A stretch of 64,000 nucleotides of DNA from positions 9,447,448 to 9,511,447 of the forward strand of contig NC_088108.1 of NCBI RefSeq assembly GCF_036370855.1, given 5' to 3'. Shown here in pieces: positions 13,451-25,857 of this stretch. The DNA comes from Dromaius novaehollandiae. Its lineage: Eukaryota > Chordata > Aves > Casuariiformes > Dromaiidae. Position numbers and translations under genes: made by a program. Under the pieces are notes generated by a model. It worked only from the letters and a program-made list of their open reading frames with translations. It did not search any database and was not told the DNA's origin. The first letter of the stretch is position 1, and the number at the start of each line of letters is the position of its first letter.

Positions 13451-14250
13451 GCCCACTGTCAGCGTGGGGCAGCCGCCTTGCTGTGTGGCCAACATGCAGG
13501 GCAGGGACAGGCCGCCTCAGGGGCGCGCGAGGCAGGGCAGGCCGCCCGAGGGGCGACGCGGGGGACAGGCCACCTCAGGGGCGCGCGAGGCAGGGCAGGC
13601 CGCCCCAGGGGCGACGCGGGGGACAGGCCGCCTCAGGGGCGCGCGAGGCAGGCACAGTCTGCCATGAGGGCGAGGCACAGACGGGGCAACCAGGAGAGGG
13701 CGGCGACGGGGGGGCCCCAGCGGCCCTAGGCGCTGCGTGGCGCGGCGGGCGCAGGTGAGGGGCGCGTGCTGCGAGCGCCCGGGCACCGGGGCCGCGATGA
13801 GGCGGCGCGGCGAAGCCCGACGGCGGGCGCGGCAGCAGAGGCGGCGGCACCGCAAGATGGCGGCCGCACCAGAGAGTAAGCGGGCGGAGCAGCTGCCTAG
13901 AAGGGCTGAGTACGGCGCTTCCGGCAGGCCGCGGGGAAGGGGCGGACCGCTTCCGGGGCGGGGCTGTGGGCGCCGGTGTGCTCACGCAGGCCGGTCCCGG
14001 CGGCGCCGGTGAGTCCCGGGCCGGGGGCAGGGAGAAAGGGTACCGGGGCCCCCCGGGAGGGCGGCCGGGCGGCCTGGGACAGCTCCGCGGGGCAGCACCG
14101 CCGCCGGGACTGCCGGTGCGCGGGGCGGCGACGTGGCGGCGGGGGGCGGGCGGCTCCGGTGAGCTGCCGGCGCTGGCGGAGCCTCCGGGAGCGGCGGGGA
14201 GACGAGCCTGAGGCAGTCCGTGACGCGGCTCTTGGCCCGCAGCTTCAGCA
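13450..14250 (+). promoter_or_regulatory. C1GALT1C1: CpG-island promoter of C1GALT1C1
   Basis: The segment is very GC- and CpG-rich compared with its flanks. It contains a YY1-type motif CAAGATGGCGGCC at 13853-13865, ETS-type CTTCCGG motifs at 13918-13924 and 13950-13956, and an Sp1/KLF-type GGGGCGGGGC at 13955-13964. A strong splice donor (GTGAGT) follows position 14008, and a pyrimidine-rich acceptor ends at 14423, just upstream of the start codon. The first, non-coding exon therefore probably ends at 14008. The transcription start is inferred to lie near 13930-13990. There is no TATA box, as expected for this housekeeping promoter class. Confidence 0.8.
13506..13651 (+). repeat. 58-bp GC-rich minisatellite, about 2.5 copies
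   Basis: Units begin at 13506, 13564 and 13622, giving an exact 58-bp period with very few differences between copies. Each 58-bp unit is itself an imperfect dimer of about 29 bp, both halves starting with CAGGCCGCC. It lies at the outer edge of the C1GALT1C1 CpG island. All three forward frames stay open across it because neither 58 nor 29 is divisible by three and the unit lacks stops. The long open frames here are therefore a by-product of the repeat and not genes. Confidence 0.9.
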
Positions 14251-14423
14251 CTAATGAAAACGTCATTTTCTTTTTTTTTTTTCTTTTTTATTCCGCTCCT
14301 CTTTCACCAGCGTTGTCCTGGTGCGTGAGCTGAGTTCAGACCCTGACGAGCTTCCTTAAACTCTGCGGAATCTGCGGCAGTCAAGTTCTCTGCGTTAGTC
14401 CTCAAAGCGCGTTTGCTCTCTAG
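14009..14423 (+). other. C1GALT1C1: 5'UTR intron of C1GALT1C1 (inferred)
   Basis: Donor GTGAGT starts at 14009. The acceptor ...TTTGCTCTCTAG ends at 14423, leaving five bases before the ATG. A T-rich tract at 14268-14289 lies inside. The pairing is inferred from signal quality and from mammalian C1GALT1C1 genes having an intronless reading frame preceded by spliced non-coding exons. Alternative first exons are possible. Confidence 0.65.
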
Positions 14424-14428
14424 GAAAA

Positions 14429-15385
14429 ATGACTTCTGAAAGCAGTTCTTTCGTGAAAGGCATGGTGTTGGGAGGAATCTTCTGCGTGTTGGTCACGCTT
14501 CTGGGACATGTTAAGATGGGCCATGGGACTAAAGCACGTCACCACGAGCACCATCACATTCAAGCTCCCAACAAAGAAGATGTGTTAAACCTTTCAGAAG
14601 GTGAACGTATGGAGCTTAGTCAAAGCATCCGTGTTTACTGTATCATCCTGGTGAGACCAAAAGATCTCGGGCACTGGGCTGCCGTGAAGGAGACGTGGAG
14701 CAAGCACTGCGACAAGGCAGAGTTCTACAGCTCCGAAAACGTTAAAGTATTTGATTCGGTAGCCCTCGACACAAATGATATGTGGATGATGATGAGAAAA
14801 GCTTACAAAATAACTTACGAGCGTTATAAAAATGAATTCAACTGGTTCTTTCTTGCACATCCAACAACATTTGCCATTATTGAAAATCTCAAATATTTCT
14901 TGCTGAAAAAAGACCCCTCTCAGCCTTTTTATATAGGTCATACTGTGAAATCTGGTGACCTTGAATACGTAGATGGTGATGGAGGAATCGTCTTAAGCAT
15001 TGAATCGCTAAGACGACTTTCCACTGTTTTTGAAGACCCTGACAAATGTCCAGAGCAGGGAGGTATGATTTGGAAACTTTCTGAGGATAAACAGCTAGCA
15101 GTCTGCCTGAAGTATACTGGAGTGTTTGCTGAAAACGCAGAAGACTCAGAAGGAAAAGACGTCTTTAACACCAAATCAGTGGGTGCTCTCATTAAAGAAG
15201 CCATGTCCAGTCACCCTCAACAAGTGGTGGAAGGCTGCTGCTCGGACATGGCCATCACCTTCAATGGACTGGCCCCGAACCACATGCATGTAATGATGTA
15301 TGGTGTTTACAGGCTGAGACCATATGGCCACACTTACAATGACGCGCTTGTCTTCTTACCACCTGCAGGTTCAGACAATGATTGA
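14429..15385 (+). CDS. C1GALT1C1: COSMC, C1GALT1-specific chaperone 1
   Basis: This is a complete, uninterrupted 318-residue frame, the same length as human COSMC, and the close match runs from end to end. The product is a type II membrane protein of the endoplasmic reticulum. It helps fold T-synthase (C1GALT1), the enzyme that adds galactose to GalNAc-Ser/Thr to make core-1 O-glycans. Visible features are a short cytosolic N-terminus, one hydrophobic signal-anchor at about residues 8-28, a His-rich lumenal stretch (about 38-44), and the [12 protein letters not shown] segment that begins the glycosyltransferase-31-like region. A stretch shared with the family ([20 protein letters not shown]) follows, with conserved [10 protein letters not shown], the paired-Cys EGCCSDMA segment and the C-terminal [10 protein letters not shown]. 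The family lacks the catalytic DxD metal motif of true galactosyltransferases, which fits a chaperone role. The start was chosen from the family N-terminus; the acceptor at 14423 lies just upstream. MCTS1 converges on this gene from the other strand. Confidence 0.98.
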   Translation: MTSESSSFVKGMVLGGIFCVLVTLLGHVKMGHGTKARHHEHHHIQAPNKEDVLNLSEGERMELSQSIRVYCIILVRPKDLGHWAAVKETWSKHCDKAEFYSSENVKVFDSVALDTNDMWMMMRKAYKITYERYKNEFNWFFLAHPTTFAIIENLKYFLLKKDPSQPFYIGHTVKSGDLEYVDGDGGIVLSIESLRRLSTVFEDPDKCPEQGGMIWKLSEDKQLAVCLKYTGVFAENAEDSEGKDVFNTKSVGALIKEAMSSHPQQVVEGCCSDMAITFNGLAPNHMHVMMYGVYRLRPYGHTYNDALVFLPPAGSDND

Positions 15386-15815
15386 TTGTCTCTTCAGAGA
15401 AGGCATGTAACCATGAAGTCAGCCCTTCTTGTGACATGCATCTGTACAGACAGACTCAACTTTTGTATCTGATGGTACTGGTGAACATTTTTGCACATTG
15501 AGGTTTGGTAATGCTTTTAATTTTAAAAGTGGAAAGGAGAACTTTTTTTCTAAATCTTTTATACAGAAATGTTTCTGGCTTTTGACAGTGCTGGAATGAA
15601 ATGATAAAGGAGCTGTTCATGTTTGTGATAAAGGAAATTAAATTTATATGGGGTGTTTATATATGTAAATATTTATTAATGAAAACAAGTGAACCTTAGT
15701 CTACTGTTACAAATATATTTTTGCAAGATTTTGATTCTTTGAATTCTTCCAGGCATTTCTAGAATGTCTTTATATCTTTCTAAGCTGTACCAATAAAACT
15801 GATTACAGATTCGTT
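15386..15815 (+). other. C1GALT1C1: C1GALT1C1 3'UTR with poly(A) signal
   Basis: AT-rich sequence follows the stop codon. A canonical AATAAA lies at 15792-15797, so cleavage is expected about 10-30 bases further on. I saw no earlier canonical hexamer. Confidence 0.7.
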
Positions 15816-18800
15816 ATCGAAGATCAGCTTTAAGCTATTTCCTTTGCATTAAGCTATCAAACTCACTTTTTGTAGTCTCAAACAAATTTCAGTGGACTAT
15901 AGAATCTTAGTTCATGTTTGTGGATAATGTGGAGGGATGCTACACCTACTAACTGATCGCTCGAATTGATTTTTGTGAGCAATACTCATTTTATCTTGTT
16001 CTGTTGAAACTACTCTAACTTATGGCACAGATCAGGCCGAACATGTTCCTATGCTCAGATTAAGAAGCAGCAGACAAAAAATGTAGGAAGTAGGGAGAAT
16101 AACCTGAAAACCCAATTTTAAAAGATTTAGGTAGCCAGTAGGTAGAGTTTCAGATACATGGTTTTGCTTATTTGAAAAAAGGGTACTATTTTTAAATGAA
16201 AGAATATTCTTCACTAAGAAAAGCCTTGTGTTGTTCTTAAGAATTACCTAACAGCAGAAGAACAAACTTAGTATGTGCTACATCATATACTCCCTCAGGG
16301 GAGACTGCAACCATGCAAGCATGTAGACTGGAAGGTTAATAGTTTTAAGAAAGTATATCAAGTGCCTGGTAGTAGCAGTCAGGTGCCACTTACTGTAATC
16401 TGTGAACATCCAAGACAACCAAAGATTCTCAGTTTTAGTTCTAAAATAAAACTACGTATTCTATTCACTGAACATTATAAGAGACCAAGCAAGCTTTCTT
16501 CCCAGTAGGCAGTGATGCTTGCAGCACTAAACTGGAATCTTGGGTTGCCCAACATTGCTTGATGCTGTTTTCATATGCAATTAAAAAATGGAGAGGTTCC
16601 CTGTATGAAATGCTTTCATCTTACCTAAATAAAATTAGCTAGTGCTAATATGCTACTATTCACCTAAAAGTTAAGGGGCGGGGGGGTACTTACATTGAGC
16701 AATGAAAAGACATGTGCCTTGGGAAACTTTTCCCTCACAAGGAGAAGCTTGTACCTTCCCTACAATAGCTTGAGCTATGCTGCTTATACTGCACCGTCTC
16801 CTATCACTATGTGCAATCTTCTAACCCTGTAAGAGCAGGAAGCAAGCTTACAATCTTCTAGAACAACTTTATCAGACTTTTTAAAGTGACCTTTGGACTT
16901 TCATTCTCAAGTGGAAAAAAGAAAGATAACGAAATTTGAATAAATATTAACATGGTTAGGTAGCATGTTAGCACAAGAGTAATTGCTCATTTTAAAGTTA
17001 TGCTTGATATATAGGCATATTAAAATAAAGATTTATTCTATTAGTTTTCATTCCTGTTAGTGGTGCTGATAGTATGACAAGAAGTTGGTTAGCTGTCAGT
17101 GCAAATGTAAAATATAGATGTATTTACATATATTTAACACCAAGAAGCAACATATACTGGCACTCTCAACCTTTCTTTGCAAGTGATTCAAAATAGGTAA
17201 GTGTGCAACAAAGCATCGTGTAGAACTCCCAAATACTTTTTTTTTTTTTTAAGCACGTCAGTACATTGGAAAGTGCACTGAAAGTTTTATACAAATGGCC
17301 AGATCACACTCCATCCCTTCCCCAGTCACAGTAAGTGACAATGACCAACACTTCAATATGTTTAGTCTATTTAAAATTCACCTACCTGACCTAGACATTT
17401 CAAGACTTAAGGAGGGTCCTGAAACTGTAAACTATATCTAGGAGCATTACAGGCATTGTTGGTACTAGTGAATCTATAAAACACCTGAGAAGATATTAGA
17501 TTACAACACCTTTATCAGACCATTTGTAATATCTCATTCTATCCTCAGCTGCAGGAAAACACACAGTTGTGAAACAGCAGCTTCAGACCTGATGAGAATA
17601 TCACACTTTTGATGGTGTCAGATCCTTCATTTTTTATGAGAAGGATAAGACAACAGCTCAGACACCCAAGCAAGCTACCAAAGCTCAGCTGTTTAACATG
17701 GCACGCTTCACCTCACGATTTCTGCATATTCTCCTCCTCCTCCTGCCAGTCAGAGCTCAGCCGACAAACCAAGACACACAAGTGCACAATGGTAGCTAAA
17801 ACCTAGATAAAACTGAAGTTAGTATTTTTAACAACTGCAGCAACTTGCTAAATTGGTATGTGAATCAATTACAGCTTGATTTAACTTGTTTACAAAATCA
17901 TTTTTAAAAGACAGGCTTCACAGTTTAGTGTACTCCAACAAAGCCAAAGTGAGAATTAAGTACAATTTTGATTTCAGTGATATTTCCAATGTTCAATACA
18001 ATTCTGACCTTGCTGCAACAACGGTCATAGGTCAAGTAAGGAAAAGAGTGGGAGTTAACAATCCGAAACAAAATATACCTCATTTGTCAGAGATTTGAGA
18101 TACGCTGTAACACAGCAGGGGAAGGAGGAAACAGAGAAGATGAGGGAGGAGAAAGCCACACAACTCCAACTGACTAGCTCCTTTTACTCACAGCAGAACC
18201 ACCAAGGCACAAAGTGATTCCCCAAAGTGCTAACGAGGAATACATTTATAGCAGAGTCTTTAAGCTACATATTAATGCTCACTAGCATTCCAAAGGGAAG
18301 GTCTGAGGTTTGACTCAACTTCCTTTTTCTGTGACACTACTGTAATAATGACCTTAACCTTTGTATTCCTACATTAGTAAACAGTTATATTCCCTGTCAT
18401 TTTCAATAAAAAGTAAGATCTTGTAAATTTCTTTGCAAAGATCATCATCTTTGCAGGAAGAAAAATTTTAAAGTAGCACATATTAGGTAATATATTACCA
18501 TTGTAATATCTCCCATGTTGTAATTTGAGTTTAGGATCAGATTGAGAACACCTCTGTCACTGTCTTCTGCAGAGGTTGCAGCGCAGGAAAATAAAACATG
18601 CAAAACAGCACTGAGACAGGGCACTGCATACAGAATGAAGCTCTATCATTAATAAAATACAAGTGTTAGAATAGAGGCTTGAAATATTAATAAATGCTTC
18701 CAGAAACAGAGTTATGAGTGGTAGACCTTAAAATTTCCTTAGTTTATTAAATGATTCCACGGCACAGGCTGCTTTCCATATGCATAGCTTTGGGTATGCA

Positions 18801-19620
18801 GTCACGAAACAGAGTTGGGTTACCCAGACAAACACACAGTGCTCTTTAGCCAGTACTGCAGACGTACGTGTATGTGGTAGTGTGCACAAGCTGAGATCTC
18901 TTTTGACGTTCCACCTGAAGAAGAAACTCCTGGCTACACTGATAACCGCGTTTTGCTATCATGCCTTTGTTGAACAGTGATTTTGTTTCTGCTCCTAAAA
19001 TAAGAAGGCAAATAGGGAGTAGAGCGTCAGGCACCGATTGGCACATATTCCATTTGGAGCATGCCTGCCATTACTATAAATTCCACTGTAAGGAGAGTGA
19101 TATCAAACAGCGTTGGCAGGTAGAAACTCTAACGTTTATATATATATTCTTTAGATATGAACTAGCAAAAAAGAATTTATAGTTCACATACTAGTTTAAG
19201 TTCATAAATCCTATACAGATAAATGCATCTTAAAAAGAAAACCCTGAAACAAAATACTGAAGTTAATGCTGTTAATAAATTAGGTTAAAAAAATAACAGT
19301 TAAAAAAAAAGAGATGTTTCCATGTTCAAGAAACAGGTAGACTAAAGAGATCTTAATCAGAATAAAAAAAAATCTGAAATGTTTTAGAGGTTGTATAAAC
19401 TGTATTAATTATATTTCATATATGCTTTATATTACTCTGTTAGAAGAGCATAAAAATGTAAACATTTCTTGGCTTTTTCCTCCTATTAGTTTGAAACAGT
19501 CTACTCACAGTCCATGCATGATCTTTCCATCAGATATCTTCAGTGACTGAAGACTTGGTTTTAAGACAAAGCAATTAAGAACTGTAATGAAAACAAAATC
19601 TAGAAAACTATTGTAGCCTA
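15816..19620. other. Convergent spacer between C1GALT1C1 and MCTS1
   Basis: This AT-rich unique DNA separates two genes that end toward each other. It has no CpG island, exon chain or recognisable repeat family. Short homopolymers occur, for example T12 at about 17239 and G8 at about 16680. Confidence 0.65.
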
Positions 19621-19624
19621 ACAG

Positions 19625-19769
19625 TACTTTCGCATTCACTTGATTTATTTAGCATAGCCACAGAACAAAGTAATTTGTACATTCAGTCACATTAAAAACA
19701 GAAGGAATTACAAAGCAGTCCACATTTAATCTAAGTGCATTCCTTTGGAGTAACACAGTTCCTTTTGTT
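19625..19769 (-). other. MCTS1: MCTS1 3'UTR with poly(A) signal
   Basis: The minus-strand AATAAA hexamer is at 19644-19649, about 120 bases past the stop codon, so the 3'UTR is short. Much of this UTR recurs in the decayed copy at 9031-9170. Confidence 0.75.
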
Positions 19770-22700
19770 TCACTTGTACGTCTTCATATGCCAAAGGCCA
19801 TCATTTAAATAATGGATATTTTCGATACCAATCCCTTTGTTGACCTTCTCACTGTAGAACAAGGAAGAAGGTACATAAGTATTAGTCAGTCAGGTCAAAG
19901 ATTAAAGCAGTAAGAAATATAATAGTTAAAGTACAAAATACAGTATTTATCAATTGAACAGGCAGAAGCTATCATCCATAAAGTCATAATATCACACACA
20001 GGTGGAAAAGAAAATATTTGTTATTACATGTAACCACATTGCTGTACGATAAGACAATATTTGCTTCCAGGTTTTGTCAGCAACCTACCACTGTATTTTT
20101 TAACTGCTTCTTTGTGGGAGACAGTTCTTCACACAACACCTGCTACTTTTGTTAACTGCTTCATTCCTCTGTCAAATTAGTACAGCAATTGTGAGTGACC
20201 TTCTTCCCTGCACACGTGGTGGTGTAACACAAACAATGCTGGAATGCAGGATTTGACAAGTTCCGGTTCCAGATGTGCCACTGACACAACCCAACGCAGG
20301 TGATCTGCTTTGCTACTCTTTGCAGGACATCTACCCACTCCATAAAGAGCCGCAAACGCTAAATTTACATGCCAAGGACTTGCAACATGTTACAGTTGGA
20401 GATTATCCCTCTACACCTTTTGAGTTGTATCTTTTAAATCTGGTTTTGTGCATCTCCATTGGATTTGCCTGTATCTTTTCTCCAGCAGACTATTCCATGG
20501 GAGAATCTAGTTTTGTCACAATAAGCAAGACATTCTAGGACTAAGAACAGGCTTCGTTCCTCTGGGAACATGATTTACTGTACTCACACTAAAGTGCTCC
20601 ATTATCCTGACAACTTGCCCGAAAGTAAACAGGAAAAAATTATTGGTTTATTGGAAATAATTAACCAATTGTTGCATTATGTATCATACTCACTCCAAAC
20701 AGACATCACACTATTTCAGTTTTTTGTTTTATAGTATATCATGCAAAACAGTATTCTAACAGACCGCACAGATTAATATTAATCACTTCATTTTCCTCTC
20801 CATGCTGCTTTTTTCTCTTCAATTTATATTGCTTCTCACAGGAACCGGATATTCAGCAGTTAGGCTGCTGAATTTGAACATGGGATTAGGATTAGAGATA
20901 TTCTAGGCCTGCAGTGATCACAGCAGGTCACACACACAGGGACGCAAGATCTCCCTTCTTCCCAGCTACTCCGAGTCTTTTGAAGGCAGTGTGAGCATCC
21001 TGAGGAACGTAACTCCTCAGCAGCTAGAGCAGGTCCAAATCTGTGTTGCTGCAGTCCCACTCTACCCTTGTCCTCACTAACGCACTCGCGCTCTCCCTCG
21101 TGCTGCCCTTACCACTTATGGCTGTGCAGTGACCGAGTGCAGAAGATGGATCCAGCTGAGAATTATCCCCCACAAAGAAGTGACTTGTTTTCATCACAGT
21201 CAACTTTCTCACCCACACGGGTGCTGGAAGGGGCTGGAACCAAAGCAGGACAGACCTGCTGGGTGCAACTTGCATCTTACTACAAGTCATACAACTTAAA
21301 ATCACAAAATGATTTAGGCTTCTGATAACTTGGCATTACTTGAATGCTAAGGACAATTAACATGCATTTCCTTCCAATTAACATCCTCTTTGCCTTCTCA
21401 AGTAATTTTTCACTTGATGTTTATCCCTTGGACACACACTTCACGAGAAGCTTAGCTAAGCTATTAAGCATGCCAGGCAGGAATGCTGCATGTGGGAGCA
21501 AGGCAAAGAAAGACAGAAGGTCACAGAGAAAAGCCTGGCTGATCAACCAAGAACCAGCAGGACTTTGATCTCTGCTATCCCTGCAAACAAAAGCACTTCA
21601 GTACTTTCAGCCCCCTCAAATTCAAATTATATCTCTTGCCAAGTCCAGCTAGTAAGTAGTCCATATAGATATTTCTTTGTTCAGCAAGATCTTTGAGAAA
21701 AAATGATCAGAGAGGAAGAAATGTTAACATTTTAAATGTTAATGGCATTACTGATGTTGTGTGTCTTAAAATCCATATTCCCATAAAATAACTGTTTTGA
21801 TTCCATTTGGTAGATAAATAAGTAGGAGAGATATTCTCTGTCTCTTCTTCTCCAGACTGAACATTAATCAACAAAATGAAGGTTTAAATAAATTCCGTAT
21901 TTGAAAGAAATATGCTGCAACAGTGATTCAGTAACCATGGCAGTGGTAGTTCTATTCCAAACTAACACAGGAATTATGACATGGGACAGGTTATATTTCA
22001 ATTTTTAAAAGACTTACATGTCCTCAGCTGACATCTTCATTACTCCCACACATAATGCATGTTGTTTTCCCTCTGCCATTATTGCCTACAAATTATTGCT
22101 AAGGAAAATGGATTTTTAACTATTCCAGAAAAATTAAAAGCAATAACATGAGGAAATCACTTCTCAAAGAAAGTATCAAAATCCCTAGTTGAACTTTTGC
22201 CCCTTTAGTAATTCTAGAGCACTAGCTTTTGAGGATAAGCAAAATAATGTGCTGTATTTAACAGCTGAATCACCATGCACAGAACTTAAAACATTTATGA
22301 CCCTCAAACAGCAATTACATTAAGAAAAAAACCTTCCAGCACTACATTTAATTTCTTCCTTTCTGCCAAACAAGGAGATGATAAGTCCCTCCCTTTCTAG
22401 AACAGTATTACAACTACACAGAGGTCCATTTTAGATTCCAAGGTACAGAAGAATAGCAAAACAAATCTGAAAATGTAAGTGTTGAAATCAGATGAGTCTT
22501 TTTTAAAGCTCAACAACACGAGACGCTAACTACTAATCTTTTCCTATAGCATCTGAGTAACAACAAAAGCAGCAGAGTTTGGTATCATCAAGGTTGTATT
22601 TGCTCGTGATTCCTTTCTCAGTAAGATAATAGGCAGGAGTGAATTAGGATACTTTTCTTATTTCACAAGTTCATCAGATGCACAAAGCAAAGCCCTGACT

Positions 22701-25700
22701 AGAGCAAAGCTCATCACAAACCTCTCTCCAAATTCAGTCAGAACAGGACGAAGTTCTTCTACAACTGAAGGAGGTATAAGATTAAGGGGAGAGTGGACAA
22801 ATTCCATTGTACCTCATCTCTTTGCACAGTTCTGCATAAATTCACAAAGGGGCTCCACTTATCCATTAGATTAATGAAACAGCATCCCACTTTAGTGGGC
22901 ACAGCAGGAACAGTTATTTCGGGCTTGGAACACCACAGTAAGTAGAAAGAATTAAGAACAATGTTTACTCTGTCAAGTAACATCTCATTATCTGCGCCTC
23001 TTTTCAGGTTATTAGTTATTCCATGAAATACTATTAAAATCCAAAGTAATTCAGATTATGATCAGCTGAGAAAACACAAACAGAAATTTACTCATCTCAC
23101 AGCAAGTGGTAATTCATCATTAAAGGATACAACAACAGTATCAATGGCAGCAGGGTAAAGTTTTGCTCCAGGAGATGTCAGGCCAGGGCACATTATATTA
23201 GCTCCACTTAGTACAAATTTAATCGCTCCTTTATCAACCTGCTGATGTGGTAGAATAAATGGATCTAGGAGGGGAAAGATACAGTGTTACAATTAATGTG
23301 GCAAGATGACAATAGGAACGACTCATTACCAAGTCAGGTTAGAAGGGGCAGTTAGATGTATGCTGTGCTGAGAAGGTAGGAAGTTTGAGAAACAGTTACC
23401 AGAGCTCCTGTGGGGCAGTACTGTCCCCAAAGAACATGAGTACTGGTGTCCCAGTTCACATTTTTTCCTCAGAACCAAACCCTAATCCAAAACTAAGCCT
23501 CCTGCATACACATGGAGCCTCTATACAGAATAACAATTCCAACAAGCTTTCACAAATGAAAGCAATCACTTAAGTGGCCACATACAAGGAGCCTTAAATC
23601 CCCCAAATTACAGGTATAACCTCTTAAATGAAAAAATAAAGTTTAATGTTAATAGGACCAAAAAAAAAGGCAAAAGACAGACAAAAGTTACAAAGACTGA
23701 CTGTCAGTTCTCACAGCCACTCTTCAGGTGTCCACAGCTGCTTGAACTGTTTCAAACACAGTTTTCAAAGACTGGGATCTGACTGAATAACATCTTTAGG
23801 AACACCTGAGCTCATCAGAACCACAGCAACACAATCAAGAACAGCAAGAGCAGCACACAAAAAAAAACATCCAAGAGATTAAGTTTTGAGAAGTTAAAAC
23901 CATGCAGTATAAGTTCCTGAAGAAGAGAAATAATAATACAACATTAACTGATGATTAAAGAATATTTTTGTAGCAAGCATCTACAAGTATTTGAAGGCAG
24001 CAAAAAGGGTTTAAAGGAACATCGCGAGAATAAAAGTATACAGCATGGGGCAACAGGACCAACAACAAGAAATTTAGACTCAGTCTTCGGGAAAACTCTC
24101 TCAAGAATTTTTAGAGCACTTTGTGCTATTTAACTCTTAAAAATGAAAGTTGGGGTTGCTTAACATCTAGCATTACAATAATTCTGGAGAAAGCAATCCA
24201 TATAGGCAGTTGAAATATCAAAGCAATATAGTATATCTTCTAACCTGGATCTTATCTTTAAGATCTATTCTGGAACCTATCTATGCATGTAAATAAGTTC
24301 TTTTTAAGTCAGTTCTACAGAAGCCCTATTAAATCCTCCACTCACCCCTTTCCCCGCCACCAGAGCTGTCCTCAGGAAACTTACATTTGTGGAGTAACCT
24401 TAACGTTGGGTAAAAAATCCCTTCTCTTTGCCTGAAGAACAGCAACTCCCCATTCACAGTGAGGATTTCTATATGTTCATGACTGCAAGACAAAAAAAAA
24501 AAAAAGTTATTCAAGTAACTACTTAACCCTTTGATATTTTAGGTTAAATATTTCAATTTATACAGTCTGGTCTGTCTTAGCATCTGAGAGTTAAGGCAGT
24601 AAATTAACAGGAAAATTTGGAACAAAAAATATTGTCCTGTGGTATGCCCTATTCTTCAATATTTGCCCCCCTGCACATTTTCTTCCCCTCAAAAAAGATC
24701 TGCAGACAAACATCCAGCAGTTCTCAAGCTGATTTTTATTCCCCAAATTGCATAAAGGGAGCAGGCAAGGAGAAAGAAATTGGCAAAAATATACTACTCT
24801 GTATTCCTCCCCCCCCCCCCCCAAGAGAAAGAAAAATCCAATCACATATGGAAGCCTAAAATTAGTAAAAATAATACTAGTGGAAGCTATCCAAATAAGT
24901 TTGAGCTTTCACAGCCATAAAGCTGAAAGCTCCCCTTAAAAGACCAATCCCTGAAGAGTCCCTGAATACGTTGTACATGTACTCACTACTAAGGGATATT
25001 TTTATTTTCTTCAAACATCCTCCTAACAATCTTCAAAAACACGAGCACATGCAAACTTTATGGTTTGGCCATAACATGCACTATTATAAGAAGTGATACA
25101 TACTTCTCAAAAACATTAGGTTAATCTACTACAGAAAGTAAGCATATAAACAAAGCCATCCAAATACCTTAGAAGCACAAGTTAAGAGAGAAGAAACTTA
25201 CCATCTTACTATTTTGACAGGGTCTTTCTTTGGCATGATCTGGTTTAGCCATGGTTCAATAACAGGAAACTGATCTATCAGTTGATTCTTAATACCTTTA
25301 ATAACTGAAGTCTTCAGCTGGATGCAGTTTGATACATTCTCCTTTTCATCAAATCTGTCAAGTCAGTGAGAGCATTTCAAAAAAGCAGCATTTGCTGCCT
25401 AAAAAATACCAAACCTGAGCAGCATTTTAAGAAATGCTTGCAAACTGGCTACAGCAGTATCACAGCTGTCCAACTTTCGAGTCTCAGAGATTGTTCACAG
25501 GGCTTAGATTTGTCCCCTGGAGACGCTGGGGGGGGGGGGGGGCGCGGGGGGAGGGCAGGGGAAATGTCTCCCTAGTAGCCTGTTTCTTCCTCAGAACTGT
25601 GTGCACACCCATGAAATGCCCTTTGCTGTCTCACAGCCACACCTCGGCACACAGGGGCATTTCATCCATCAGCAAAATCTAATTTTCTACACTAACTTTC

Positions 25701-25821
25701 ATAACGCTGTTCATATGTGTTTATGAAAAGTCGTTCAGTTTTACCACGGACACATGAATCGCGCTTTATATTACCCGAAAGCTGAGGCAACTTAAAGATT
25801 CCACTTAAATTAAACAAGTAA

Positions 25822-25857
<36 letters not shown>

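Noticed and set aside
13184-14266. Long GC-rich frames around the minisatellite and CpG island
   Set aside because: They are open on both strands and in several frames because stop codons are rare in such composition and the 58-bp unit has none. There is no family similarity.
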